From: Dermatophagoides farinae
Lineage: Eukaryota > Arthropoda > Arachnida > Sarcoptiformes > Pyroglyphidae
Assembly (NCBI RefSeq): GCF_024713945.1
Contig: NC_134679.1
Coordinates: 2,981,001-3,045,000, forward strand
DNA: 64,000 nucleotides
Direction of reading: 5' to 3'
Part shown: one piece after another, positions 13,915 through 26,002 of the stretch
Layout of the letters: each line of letters begins with the position of its first letter
Position numbering within the stretch: position 1 is the stretch's first letter
The notes under the pieces: generated by a model
The model's database searches: none
Told to the model about the DNA's origin: nothing
What the model saw: the letters and a program-made list of their open reading frames with translations, nothing else
Translations under genes and position numbers: made by a program

Positions 13915-14036
13915 CAGGGCTTCTTAAACTATGGGTCGCGACCCCGAATGGGGTCGCGTAGCAAAATTTTTGACGTGTATTTGTGTAGAGCAATCATGAA
14001 ATGGGGTCGCGAATGAAAAAAGTTTAAGAAGCCCTG
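13915..14036. mobile_element. hAT-type MITE 1 (122 bp) inside receptor 3 exon 1
   Basis: The ends are perfect 16-bp inverted repeats, CAGGGCTTCTTAAACT at the left and its complement at the right, flanked by GTCTATAA on both sides. The CAGGG start and 8-bp duplication identify the hAT superfamily. It is too short to encode a transposase, so it must have been mobilised in trans. Inside each end are GGGTCGCG motifs in both orientations, likely subterminal transposase-binding sites (inference). Its GC content is much above the surrounding DNA. The perfect ends suggest a recent insertion. Confidence 0.93.
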
Positions 14037-14044
14037 GTCTATAA
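14037..14044. repeat. Target-site duplication (right copy) of hAT MITE 1
   Basis: Exact copy of 13907-13914 (GTCTATAA). Confidence 0.95.
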
Positions 14045-14073
14045 CGATAGGGTAATGCTGCAGCCATATCATT

Positions 14074-14081
14074 GTCGTAAT
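14074..14081. repeat. Target-site duplication (left copy) of hAT MITE 2
   Basis: The 8-bp GTCGTAAT adjoins the left end of the second MITE and is repeated exactly at 14231-14238. Confidence 0.95.
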
Positions 14082-14230
14082 CAGGGCCGGCCGAGAAAAT
14101 CGCGAGGCCTTGTGCAAAAATAGCTTGAAAAGTTGGAGCCGCGAGGCCCTGTGTTGTACAGCGGAAAGGGCGAAGGCAGCGCGAGGCCTTGTGCGGTGCA
14201 CAGTCTGCACAGGCGCCTCGGCCGGCCCTG
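14082..14230. mobile_element. hAT-type MITE 2 (149 bp), GC-rich, just upstream of receptor 3 ATG
   Basis: The ends are 14-bp perfect inverted repeats CAGGGCCGGCCGAG, flanked by the 8-bp duplication GTCGTAAT. The interior repeats GCGAGGCC(T/C)(T/C)GTG three times and is strikingly GC-rich for this genome. The CAGGGCCGG terminus is common among hAT elements. It differs from MITE 1 beyond CAGGGC, so this is a separate family. It lies in the 5' leader or promoter of receptor 3, its near end 14 bp upstream of the ATG. No coding capacity. Confidence 0.93.
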
Positions 14231-14238
14231 GTCGTAAT
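14231..14238. repeat. Target-site duplication (right copy) of hAT MITE 2
   Basis: Exact copy of 14074-14081 (GTCGTAAT). Confidence 0.95.
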
Positions 14239-17200
14239 AATAATGGTTGTGGATGATTCATCCGAACCAAAGTGATAATGGACCTTTTTATTCTCGTTCC
14301 ATCAGCATATAAATGATTCAATTAAATGCATTGATACTGAACGATATTATTTCAAACATATTCATTCATGAATTATGCAACGATTGTTCTAAAAAAAAGC
14401 ACGAAAATATTTTCAATGAATAAATTCAATAATTTTAGTAGGAATTTTATTTTATCATAGGAAAAAAATCTTTGCAGATAGTAAAAAGTATAACGATCAT
14501 TCATTTTTGATCAACAATCGATAATTGCATAAATCAAAAATTCAATAAAGATTTGCTGATTTACTGATTAGAAAACAGAATAAAAAGCGAATATTAATAT
14601 TTTACGACACGAGATATCGCTAGTGTGAATTTAGATTATAATTATCAAAAATATTGATGATGATGATGGTCATCGGCCACTTTCAGGCTTAGTTTTTGGA
14701 TATATGCTAAAAACAAGTTGTTGAGCCGGTCGAATATTAACGTCGAAAAACAAAAAAAAAAAACATCATCATCATCATCATCAAACTAACAGTGAGTTTT
14801 TTTTACGAGATGATTCGTTGACCTAAACAAGCAGCATTCAATCTAACCAACTCTCACTTGTTGGTATGGCAGATATTTACCATCATCATTGACAACACAA
14901 ACTAGTGAAAAAAAACACCCCGAGCATCTACCATCACATCAAACGTTCGATACTCAAAAAAAAAACAAAACATCCGAAATTTGAGAAATCATAACAACAT
15001 CAACTACGATGTCAACCGTATAAACGATTGATATGATTTGTTGAGTTTCAATTTTTCTTTTTGTTTTTCCTTTTTTTTGACTGTTGTGAATGGATTCATT
15101 TGCTGGTGTTGGTTATATAAAACACAAATCGTGTGGATTCATAATCCTTTTTTTTTGCTTCGCAATGAATCATAATTTATGATTGTACACTCAATATATA
15201 GACTTTTATATTCTCTATAATTCGTATTATCAACAACAACAAAAAAAACTAGTACAAAATCAATGAAAGATCATTGATCGTGTATCATCATCAATAATAA
15301 CAACTACGATGTGTATTGATAATAAATGATCGAAACAAAACCAAAAAAAAAAAAAAAAAATCAAACTGTGTTGTTTATTTGAACATCTGGTCGATTATCC
15401 ATTCTTGGTGTTCTGGCTTTCACGTACATCGTACATAATTCATTCATTCATCTATTCTGTTTCAATTCGAAGCCATTAATTTCTTATATAATAATATATA
15501 AAGAAGAATCAGCTTGAACATTGTTATAGGTATAGTATTCTATCTATTCATAATAATGATTATTATTTATATATGTTTATGATGATCAAATGATTAAATC
15601 ACATGTTGGTATGAATATGTATTCGCAATATAGTAAGAATCGTAGCAATCATGAATCCTGGATTTGTTTGCAATTTAAACAACAGTACAGGACAGTAACG
15701 ATAGCAAGAAAAAAAATTTTTTCGAATATTCACAGATGAAATATAGATAATATAATAAAATTTAGTTTCCTATGCAGGATAGATGGAAAAGGTTTATGAT
15801 ACTAACACGTATAGATAAAACCATTTTTTTTAAGGCAATGCAGTCGAACCGATAAAGAGCAGGGGAGAGGTCATCATTTTTCCATTACTATTTGTTTGGT
15901 GGCCATACGCGGGCGTCATAGTGTGATTATGTAAACTCGGTTATATACCGTATGTGAGATGATGATATAGAAAAAGTTTACATTAGTAATTCTGTTTACA
16001 ACATATCATCTTCAATCATTATCATTGTGATCATGATGGCCATATTCTCAAATACACAGATTGACATAGAAAGAGAGCGAGAGAGAGAGAGAAAAAAAAA
16101 CAACAGTGTTCGAGGAATATATACAAACGATATAATGTAATCAAAAATAGTTAGGTATATCTTTGTGTGTAGTAATAATGGTATATTGAGATTTTCTACT
16201 TCAAACCTTTATAAAGGTAGAAGCATTCCGAAAAACACATATACAAACACACACAGACAATGTTTATATATATGTTTGGGAATTCACGAAAAATATACTC
16301 ACATATATTGAGGTGCATCTTTCTTCATTTTTAATACTTATATATGTTTTCATTTCATTACATCGATCGGTAAATGTAGTTTGAATTTTTTTTTTGTTTG
16401 TTGATTATGGAGCATCAAGAAACGATTTGGAGCCACATGGAGAAATCAGAGTTCCCGTTTAATTCCTTCGTATGACTTGCTATATTAGTTTTATATAGTT
16501 TGTTGCTTCTACCACTACACATTTATTCTGTGTCGATTCGAAATTCGAATTCTGCTCATTGAGTTCATGTCATTCAGACGCATGGTTTCTTCATGTTTGT
16601 GTGTGTGTGTATGTGTTTTCATGTTATTTTTTCTTTTCATTTGGACTACAAAGAAAAGTCTCGTCTGGAACTCATCTTGGATCATGAGTCGACAATGATG
16701 ATGATGATGATTGTGGCCGCGGCCACATCTTTATTTGTGCTTTACAAGGTTTGAGCCTTGTTTTTGTGATTCTGTGTTTAGAGTTTTTTTTCCAATTGCA
16801 AAAAAAACGATGTGAAATTTCCTACATATCTACAAACATTGATGATACGATTATGACACGATCCTCAATGGTCAATTTATATTATTAAATTGAAAATTAT
16901 ATTTGACAGCAGAAAAAACGAACCCAATTGCTTCATCATTGATAATCTTATATTGCCGCAAAAATGAAATTCTTATCGTAGAAAAAAAAACACAAAAGAG
17001 CCGAGCATGTTTTCAAAACATTCGATCATAATCATTCAAGACCATAGAATCTAGCATTATTATGATGGTCAACATAAATTTCATTATCGATATTGACTTT
17101 AATAATTCATATGAATATGAATTTATACTAATGTATGTGTTCGGTGAATTGTAAAACCGGCCAAAAATTCCAAGAGCTAACATTTTTCATCATCTCTTTG

Positions 17201-20108
17201 ACTGCCAAATCTCATTTGCCAAGACATACTAATTCATGATCATAATAAAATAGAAATCAATTTTTTAAAATTCTAAACAAAATAGAAAAATAACAACAAC
17301 GATTGCCTTTTTTGCACAGAGAGAATATTCTTTATAATAAAACTTATCTGGCTTTAAAAATTTTACATCTTTTTCATCAATCGTATTCTGTTCTGGTAAG
17401 TGATTCAACATATGATCGATTTTTTTATATTGCTTTCATCATTTCAAATTAGTAATTAACTTATTATTCTTTAACACGCTTTTTAATCGATGTCAATAAT
17501 TATAATCAATTAATATCAAATCATATTGAATAATAATGCAATCCAGCTCATTGTTTTTCTATAGATGATGATTTTAGTTTTGATGATCATCATACAATCA
17601 TAATTGATGATGATGAATCCAATAAATGTGGATGTATTTTTTCCGTAGTTTATGTCATGGCGGTGATTATAAATAATAATGATGATGATGATTATCATAT
17701 CATATAAAAACATTAAATTTATTGTATCAAATTCGGTTGTATCCGTCATTCACTTTGATGATGAGGAAAAACCGTTTTTTTTTCTTTTTAGTTTGCTTTT
17801 TTTTAATTTACCAAAAATGGATTGTTTGTTTGTGGTTTTTCTCATCAATTTGATTCGCATTATTGAAATCCACATTTTCAAATCGACAAGAGCAGAAACA
17901 AAAATTGTCAAAACATTTTTTTCTCTGCCTGATTGAAATGTTACAGATCTTTAGTGTATTATTTAACATGGAAGCGTTATTAAAAATGTAAATCCATATT
18001 TTATGTCCATTAATAGTAAGGAGGCAAACAAAAAAAATCCATCAAAAAATGATCATCATTGTTGATTTTAGATTCAATCATTTTCATGTTTGTATTTTAT
18101 ATAATGTTTACTAACAACAAAAACCAGAAACGACAAAATACCAATAACAATGATAATGATGATGACCCAATTAATAGAGCACAAATTATACTGAAAAAAA
18201 CCTTGGAAATAACTCCAATTTGATGCGTGACACAAAGTGTGTGTGTGTGTGTGTGTATGTAGAAGAAGAATATCATTATCAATGAGAATAGATTTTTTTT
18301 ATTATGTTTGAAAATGAAAAGTTTAGCTTGATTCAAATTGTTAGTTCTTTCATCATGATGATCTTGTACGAAGAAATGTTTGTTCATTTAAAGCTAATGT
18401 TTCATCATCATGATCATCATTATTATTATTATTTCAAATCAATACACTCAATTTTGAATTGTGACAACAAAAAAAACAACACATGTACTCGACAGAATCG
18501 ACCAAGTAAAAAAAAAGAAAAGAAACAACATAGTAGAGTGAAGTATAAGTGATTCTAAGATAGAATCAATTTCATTTTTAACAGACAAAATGAAAATGAG
18601 AGAGAGAGAGCAAAACTGAACTAGTTTCTTGAGAAAATAGTCAAAATACTTTATATATGTTCTTCAGATAAAAGTTTCTAGAATATTTTTTTTCTATCAT
18701 TCCATGATTTGAACGATCAAACGTCATCTGGAATGGGTGTTAAATTTTACCCATCCACTGGAAACCAGAAAATATATTATTAGATCTATATCTTCAATAA
18801 AACTATCTCGGTTGTTTAAGTTTTTCTTTTGTGGTCTATGTTTGTCATAAACTTTATGCAATATGCCTTTTTCTTCATTTCAAAACTAAACGAAATGGAC
18901 AAAAAAACAGAGTAAATAATTTGCCCATGTGTTATATCTCAACAGTTAATTTTGCTCAATTTTTTTTCTGCAATATGGTTTCAGAGTAATGACAACGATG
19001 GTGATATTTGTTTGACATCCACATATCGGCGTCATTACCATGATGATAATCATCATCAACAACACCAGTTGTCATAATCTTATGCTTAATAAATCATTGC
19101 ATAAAAATTTGTAGTTGGTTATGGTTCTTGCATTGTATACAAACGCATTTCGATTGCTCTCAATAAAAAAAAATTTGGATATTTCTTTTTTTTTTTGTTA
19201 ATGTTTTTGTCTATTATTCTTATTCATCGATTGAAATCGATTGATTGATCTTTTTTCTCTTAATCGGCGGTTTTTTTTGAGCTATCAATTTCAGCCTTTT
19301 TAACAACAAATCTGATAGCCAAAAAAAAATAATAATTGAATCATTCATCATACTGGCCATATTGTTTTGTTTTTTTTCTGGTTCATTTGTTGAATTCAAA
19401 GTTTGTATTTGTCAGCAAATCAAATATGTGATGTGAATTGAACATTGAATGTAAAAACAGAATATATTCTTTTCAAGTTTCTTGCCATTTAATTAATCGT
19501 TTAAAATATTCTTAGTGATTGTTTCGGTCGTGTATACAATGTTTGTGTGTGTGTGTGCAATTTAAATTTTGTTTATTTTAACAAAAAAAATTAATGCTAT
19601 TCTTGTCTTTTATTTTTACAAATTTATAGATCTCCCATCCCGAAAATATTCGTTTTTTCTTTACTAATGAATAATGATGACGTTTTCCCTTGATGAATAA
19701 CTCATCGTGTTGAGATGAGAATCTTTTTTTTCTGAATATATATCATAACAATCATGGCTCAATGGTTGGCAACGATCACTTAAAGACCAGACCATTCTTA
19801 TATCATCAATCAGCTTCAATTTTTGCTTCGTGCCAACAGCAAACCTGGTGTTTTATTCAGTTTTCTGTGCAATATTCATCATCAAATCCAGTCATTGACT
19901 GTTAATTTAAATAACTTACAGTTTATTATTTATTCGTGAAGAAAATAAGATTGTGTATTTTCAAACAATAATTCGCCTAACGAATGGAGACAAATGATAA
20001 TAACTGACCGATTTGACAACTTTCAATATTGTAGAATAGTAATTTCACATATATTCAATTTTAAGGCTATCAAGCCATCTCTATAAATCATCATTCACAA
20101 TAGCAACG
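14239..20108. other. Intergenic region between receptor cluster and dystroglycan
   Basis: No gene is supported across these 5.9 kb. It is AT-rich with A-runs (near 15343-15360), a GA microsatellite (about 16078-16092), GT runs near 16600 and 18240-18256, and several ATG/CAT trinucleotide arrays. The two divergently oriented genes at its ends probably take their promoters from here, and some of it may be 5' UTR of dystroglycan. A perfect 16-bp GC-rich palindrome lies at 16712-16727. Confidence 0.55.
16712..16727. repeat. Perfect 16-bp GC-rich palindrome
   Basis: TGTGGCCGCGGCCACA reads the same on both strands and stands out in AT-rich surroundings. It could be a binding site for a dimeric factor or simply chance; nothing else here decides. 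Confidence 0.5.
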
Positions 20109-23100
20109 ATGGTATCAAAAATGTCTTTGTCGTCTTTTAGAACGACATTATTATTGACCAATCACAATAGGAAATACTATTGTCATCAATCATTTGGATG
20201 GTTGATATTCATATCATTATTCATATCTTCATTGGCATCCAATTCTTTACTAAATAGCGAAACAACATCATTGTTTGGTGTGTTCCGTATACCCGACCAA
20301 CAAGCATTTATAGGTGAGATAATTCTTGTGAATTTTGAATTTTTTTCATTATTATTTTTTTCATTTTCATAACTAGGAAAATTATTCTACTATCAAATCG
20401 AAATTCCAGATGATGTGAAAAATTTTACTTTATCACAAGCTGGTTCTTACGTTGATTCCAACAATCGTCTGCCGGATTGGCTTTATTTTGATCATAGTAC
20501 TGGCCTTTTATTTGGCGCCCCACAAGAGAAACGCATTTATTTCATTCAAGTTGAAGCCATGCAAAATGGTCGTAAATATGAAGATATTTTTGTGATCGAA
20601 ACATTGGACCGTCCGGCTTATCTATTGAATGGCCTTTATCGATGGCAAGATCAATCAATGAGACAATCATCAGCTTATTTTCATCAATGTCGGATCGATT
20701 TAAAACAAAATTTCTCAAATATTAAACAAATTTTTGATATGATCGTGATCGGTTTATATCAGTCATATTTTAAACATAGTGATCAAACATTTCAAAATGA
20801 ACAAACATTGAAACAATGGCTCAATCAATTTAATGTACAAGCTGTTTTTGACGATATCAGTGGCCATGGTTCTACCTTGAATAAAGAGTATCATCTTTTT
20901 TACGATGTCAAAGAATGTGAAACTGAACCTAATGGTAAACTTCAACTCGATACCAATAGTCAATTGCTTTTGAAACAATTGAAAATATCTAATGTCGACT
21001 CTGAGTTGGTAAAAATAACCCAAGGTCCAATCCATGGTGACGGTAATGATGATATACAATTCAATATTGATGCCAATCGAGTCGATCCTTCCATATCACT
21101 AATGACATCATCAGAATCGACTTATCATCCAGGTAGACAACACCACGATTATGAACACCATCACCATCGCTATCATCATCACAATAAAAGAGATCATCAT
21201 CATCGGCGAAATGCTTATTCTGATGATGAAAATATTTATGAAACTCCAGCATTGAATAAAGAAATATGGTCATCATCAACAACATCGAAAATCGATTATT
21301 CTTTAAGTCATTTTGATCAAATGACTGCATTATCACGAACTATTATACCATCAATGGTATCACCAACATTTACCGGTTTAGCCAGTGATAATATTCATGG
21401 TGGCTTTAGTCAACAATTCAATCGCATTCAACCTACACCAACCATTCAAACACAAGAAACAACTCGATCCGGTCATCAACTTCATCTTAATATCCCATCA
21501 TATCCGCATTTGTATCAAACGCCAGTATTAGTCCCAGAATTGATTAGCCGAAGTGTAAGTTTGGCGCTTGACAATAATAACCTGGACCAACAATCGCCAC
21601 TATTCACACCGGTATTCTCAACAAGCACGATGTCGATACTGCAATCTTCTGCAACAATCGATACGACTCAAGTGTTGGGTAGCAGCAGTGATTATGAAAA
21701 GAGCAAACCATCCATAGCGCCACTTGATACAAATGATTTAGGAAAAACCTCAATTAATTTCGGAGATGTAAATCTTTTAAATACAACTACGAGTATAACG
21801 TCGACCAGTACAACAGAACATTCAACAACGATATTGAATCATCGACCTTTTGTCAATAAGCGTATCAGTAAATTAAGTATCACTGCAGGAAAGTTTTGGC
21901 AATTTAGTATACCAGAAGATACTTTCTATGACAAAGAAGATGGTAATACACGCCAATTGAGAATCGGTTTCTTTATGGACTCGGAAATATTGCCAGCTGA
22001 TTATTGGATTCAATTTGATAATGAAAATCAATATTTGTATGCATTGCCGACCGATGATAATATTGGCCGATATCGATTTAATTTAGTTGCAGTAGATCTT
22101 CAAGGTGGTGAAGCAACTGAAATCATCGAAATTTATGTACGACAATCGCGACAATCACTTTCTTACACGCATAAATTTATTTTGGCAAATATGACCTGGG
22201 ATAATGATAGATATCCAGAACGAATTCAGGCTGTGTCGTCCATATTGCAAAGAATGGCCATACAAGTATTTGAAGAGATGCCTTCCGGTGGTCTTAACGA
22301 AGCTGCTCAACGACAAGCTCTATTGAGACATATAAATGTTTTGAACATACAACAAAATTTAGAATCACTTCAATGGTAAGTGCTTTTTGTTGATAAATAA
22401 TAAGCTTTTTGATTTCATTTAATTTACTTTTATCTTTATACTATTAAGGTCAATTACATGGACAAATGATTCATTACGAAGACATCCATGTCCTGTGAAT
22501 GAAATTAATTTGTTATTTAGTCGCCTTTATGATATAACATTTCCTGAAGATGAATTCGGCTTTATGTCGCCTTCAAATGAACTTCGTTCGGCCGTTTCAC
22601 CAGATTTCACTATTGAACGTGTAAAACGTTTATTTATCGGACGATCGGCTTGCGGTAGTTATGCGGCTGCTGTAGATTCGACATCAGCATCTAGACACAA
22701 AGATAAAATTGTGTTTAGCAATCGATTGAATCGAATCGGTCCATATAGACTAGGCAGTGCATTCAAATTTCAGATACCGAAAGATACTGTTTATTCGATG
22801 ACTCGTCAAGTAGATACAAGACAGTTGGCATTGTCATTGGCACCGTTAGAACCTGAAATTGATCTTCCTGATTTCATATACTTTGATACGCACGAGCAAA
22901 CTATCTATGGCTTACCATACAAACAGGAACATATCCGAACATATGAATTAAAATTAATTGCTGAAGATACGGTTCACGGTAGAAGTGAGCATGATATTTT
23001 TATATTAGATGTTGAACATGATGACAACACAAGAGAAGATTATTTGTTCGAGGTAACAATGAATTTCCTATATCGTAATATTGAACTTACATCTCGGTCG

Positions 23101-24446
23101 CAGCAACGTTTGACATCAAAAGATTTTTATGAAGTTGCACATGCAATATCAACACGTTTGATGGGCAATTCTAATCTGGAAGCTTTTCGTATGTTGGACA
23201 TCAGTCGATATCGTTTTACCAAAATTGCCGAACCTATTGAACATTTACCTTATAACAGTAATAATCTATTGGAAAATTATGAAGTTACTTCGAATTCATT
23301 GTTACTCGAGGATGACATTGAAAAGAATGCTGAAAATCACTTATCAGAAAGCAAACAACAGGTCAAGCGTCATTTACATAATCATCATCAAAATAGAATA
23401 TGGAATCATCATCATGAGACAAGTTTAATTAGGCCGGTTAGATCTATCAATAATCTTCAAAGTGATTATTTCTATGAATTTGTTTGGACCAATCGTACAT
23501 TAGTGACCAGTTATTCACATTCCCAGAACGTCCTCGGTGGTGGTTCAATATTTGAGACCAAAACTTGTCCTAAAAGTGTCATCCAAGAAGACATTTATCG
23601 GAAATTATTCCCCCGAAATTCACAGGAATTTTTGTCTAATGTCAATTTCAATAAAAATATTACCAGTATGGACGTTCTTGATATCTACAACCAGCTTTTC
23701 GATCCATTGGAAGCTAATCTAAAATTCTTAAGCGTCGAATGGATACCAAAATCTGTTTGTTCCAATAATCCTGGCTTAGAAAACAGGGTGTTGGGTGCTA
23801 AACCCATCAGAGATACATCGGCTGAAGATGATGATGAAGAAGATGAAAGTGCCGACTTGGATAATTCAGTTGCTGCAGCTGAAACTGAGGATCCAACAAT
23901 CAGCATATCTATTAATCATGATGTCAGTGAAGCGCCGGATGTGGATGAATATCCTAATATGCATTATTTTGGTGACCGTTTGTTAGCAATGTTGATTCCA
24001 CCTATTGCCATATTGATTGCATTGTTATTTGCTGTTACAATTGGCTGTTGTTTCCATCGTGCCAATCAACGTCGTAAAGCTATGGGTACGATGGCACCAT
24101 ATCATGATGAATCGCCTACATTATATCGACAACGAATACCTATACAATTGGAATTTGAACGTGCTGGCCTACGAGGCAGTGGTATTCATCCTAGCGAACA
24201 AGAATCTATGTTAGATTCTAAATTCGGCAGACATCCGGTTCGTAAATTGTTTATTTTCAATTGCAATGAAAATTTTTCATTCATTTCCTATTTTTTATAT
24301 AGGTACATATAATGCCTCCAAAACTTCGTGGTGGTCCGCCATCCAACTTACCGGCAGCTCAAGCTGCTGCTAGTCATCATGTCCATCATCCTGGTGGTAC
24401 ACATCGACATCCGACTCTACCTTATCAAATGTTACCACAACAATAG
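20109..24446 (+). CDS. DAG1: Dystroglycan
   Basis: Four exons, 20109-20313, 20377-22375, 22449-24237 and 24303-24446, separated by introns of 63-73 bp, give 1378 residues. Dystroglycan links extracellular-matrix laminin-G proteins to dystrophin at the membrane. A hydrophobic signal segment (WLIFISLFISSLAS) lies near residues 35-50. A cadherin-like domain follows (LPDWLYFDHSTGLLFGAP), then a Ser/Thr- and His-rich mucin-like stretch (about 300-560), a second cadherin-like domain (from about 570, FWQFSIPEDTFYD), a WTNDSLRRHPCP segment, a third domain (from about 835, FKFQIPKDTVYS and LPDFIYFD) and a repeat of the WTN...CP motif (FVWTNRTLV). After an acidic stretch a single membrane helix (about 1246-1268, IPPIAILIALLFAVTIGCC) leads to a basic stop-transfer and a ~110-residue tail. 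The ATG follows GCAACG, a fair start context. The usual C-terminal PPxY dystrophin-binding motif is not seen; the protein ends LPYQMLPQQ. Confidence 0.88.
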
Positions 24447-25067
24447 TCTGAACAATTCGGGAGACAATTTTTATTGTTGTTCGGGTGCCTTGTCCATAGC
24501 CAACAATCAATAATTAACGTCTGATTGGTTCCCATCAAAAAAAAGCAAAGCCTAAACAAATATAGCTTCTGATTTTGAAAATTCATCATCATATGGTGTT
24601 CAAACGTATTTCATCGACTTTAGATTTTTTTTCTACTAAATCATTATTCTCATTGGTTTTTCAATTGGTTAACTTATTCTTCAATTTCTTTTGTTAATAT
24701 GCAACTGTATGAATTCAACGTTTTTCTATTGTGTATTATAGTATTTTATGTTCATCATCCAATCGTTTTATCTCTATATATTGCTTTTTATTCAAATTGG
24801 AATCTTTGAATTGTCATTTGTTCAAATAAATTCGTTCCATAATAATAAAAAATCATTAAATACTGATTCGAACATGTCTAATATGATTATCCCAAACATC
24901 TTTCAGTTAATCATTAAACGTGAAAATTTTAAACGGACCATAATATTTGAATTTGAATTTAATTTATAACTTTTAGACAGTGGCACCATCTTTCGAGGAT
25001 TTACATTGAAAAAACAGAACAATTTATTTTTATATTTGATTGAGGAAATGTAGATGTAATGTGAATA

Positions 25068-25091
25068 TTTTTTTTTTTTTTTTTTTTTTTT
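25068..25091. repeat. Poly-T run (24 bases)
   Basis: Twenty-four consecutive T bases just before the AATAAA of dystroglycan. A simple homopolymer and likely a polymorphic tract. Confidence 0.9.
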
Positions 25092-25094
25092 GTA

Positions 25095-25125
25095 AATAAA
25101 TCATGATGAATCCAGAGACAATAAA
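25095..25125 (+). promoter_or_regulatory. Polyadenylation signals of dystroglycan
   Basis: Two AATAAA hexamers, 25095-25100 and 25120-25125, lie about 650-680 bp after the stop and are followed by a GT-rich tract near 25127, the arrangement expected of a cleavage site. Confidence 0.55.
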
Positions 25126-26002
25126 TGTGTGTGTGTGTGTGTTTGTATGTTTATAATATTGTGAATTCATTGTAGATTTACAATGGCAATGATATTCATT
25201 CAAATAAGTGATCGATTATAATTATAACAACAAAAAAAATGAAAGAAATTATAAGGGAAAGAAAGATTATAATGGATAAAAAAGATTATAAAGATTTTTT
25301 TTTTTTAATAGTCATCATTTGGAATTTGGAATGAATATAAAAACAAATTAATCGAAATACAAAAATTTATATATATTGTGAAATAATATATTAAAATTGT
25401 GAAATCTAAGCAGAATATTTTTCAAATTACAAAAATTTCTGTAATATGAGAAAAAATGTATCGAATATAGAGCTACATTGGTGACAAGATTCTTGATGAT
25501 GGAATCGAAATAATATTTCGGACAATTTAGAGGGGAAAAGCAGCAACTTTTCTCTATACAAACAAACAAACAAAAACACACAGAATAGTGAGAAAAAAAA
25601 GTGAGATGCATGAATTGACAGATAAACAAAAAAAATGTAAAACTTGAGATTAAAATGCCTAATATCAAAAATGTTTTCCATCAATTGATTGATTTAAAAT
25701 TTCGATCAAAGTATTACCGATACGATGATGAACGCGCGCATTTAATTGAATGAAAATGTGTGATGGCCAAAAAAAAAAAAATAAAATCTGGACATATGTG
25801 CTGACTAGAGGATAATCAGAGGCAAACCAAAAGCCGAATGATAAAGACCAATATGAAAATGTGTGAAACTTCCCAAAAAAAAGATTTTTGAATAATTTTT
25901 AAAAATTTGAATAAAAACAAAAAAAATTACAAATAATTTCAATGGCGAATTTTATAAATATCGAAAGATGGATTGTTTGGTGGTTTTTTTTTTTTTGGTG
26001 AA

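Larger units (their letters stand above)
12513..14067 (-). pseudogene. Ionotropic receptor 3, first coding exon interrupted by a hAT MITE
   Basis: Exon 2 (13790-12513) is an intact 425-codon frame with the same layout as its neighbours: EPPWWFLKN, FTGLVGSILSGR and GGVSN in S1; a first helix near AGSLMAFSCVFTIILAIIL; a second helix near CCWTGLFFYQAYSLIIIS; S2 with VIGTFKYLNMFANRLG, YGLLFRANSTM and CIKIARECGFFVKWF; and a last helix near FDTYFICLSSFFLVFISEI. It stops right after that helix, lacking the tail of receptor 1. Exon 1 starts at ATG 14067 and ends at 13863 (TTG|GTAATG). It is split by a 122-bp element plus its 8-bp duplication. Without the insert the two pieces (14067-14037 and 13906-13863) give 25 in-frame codons that join exon 2 in phase 0 and resemble exon 1 of receptor 2 (NLNGTLLRIAS). 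With it, reading from ATG reaches TAA inside the distal repeat. An alternative start or splicing could rescue expression. Confidence 0.75.
24447..26002. other. Convergent 3' intergenic region (dystroglycan / PRDM)
   Basis: This holds the 3' UTRs of two convergent genes. Dystroglycan signals lie at 25095-25125. For the minus-strand PRDM gene a variant ATTAAA signal (TTTAAT on the plus strand, 25741-25746) lies about 257 bp after its stop. A 24-base T run (25068-25091) and a GT run near 25127-25142 are also present. No further gene is supported. Confidence 0.6.

Noticed and set aside
13929..14321. 130-codon minus-strand ORF with Arg/Ala/Pro-rich product
   Set aside because: It is the chance translation of the two MITEs and their flanks in a frame that differs from the receptor's own; composition changes exactly at the MITE borders.
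20082..20089. CTATAAAT as TATA box for dystroglycan
   Set aside because: It is only 27 bp before the ATG, leaving essentially no 5' UTR, and TATAAA-like strings are frequent in this sequence.
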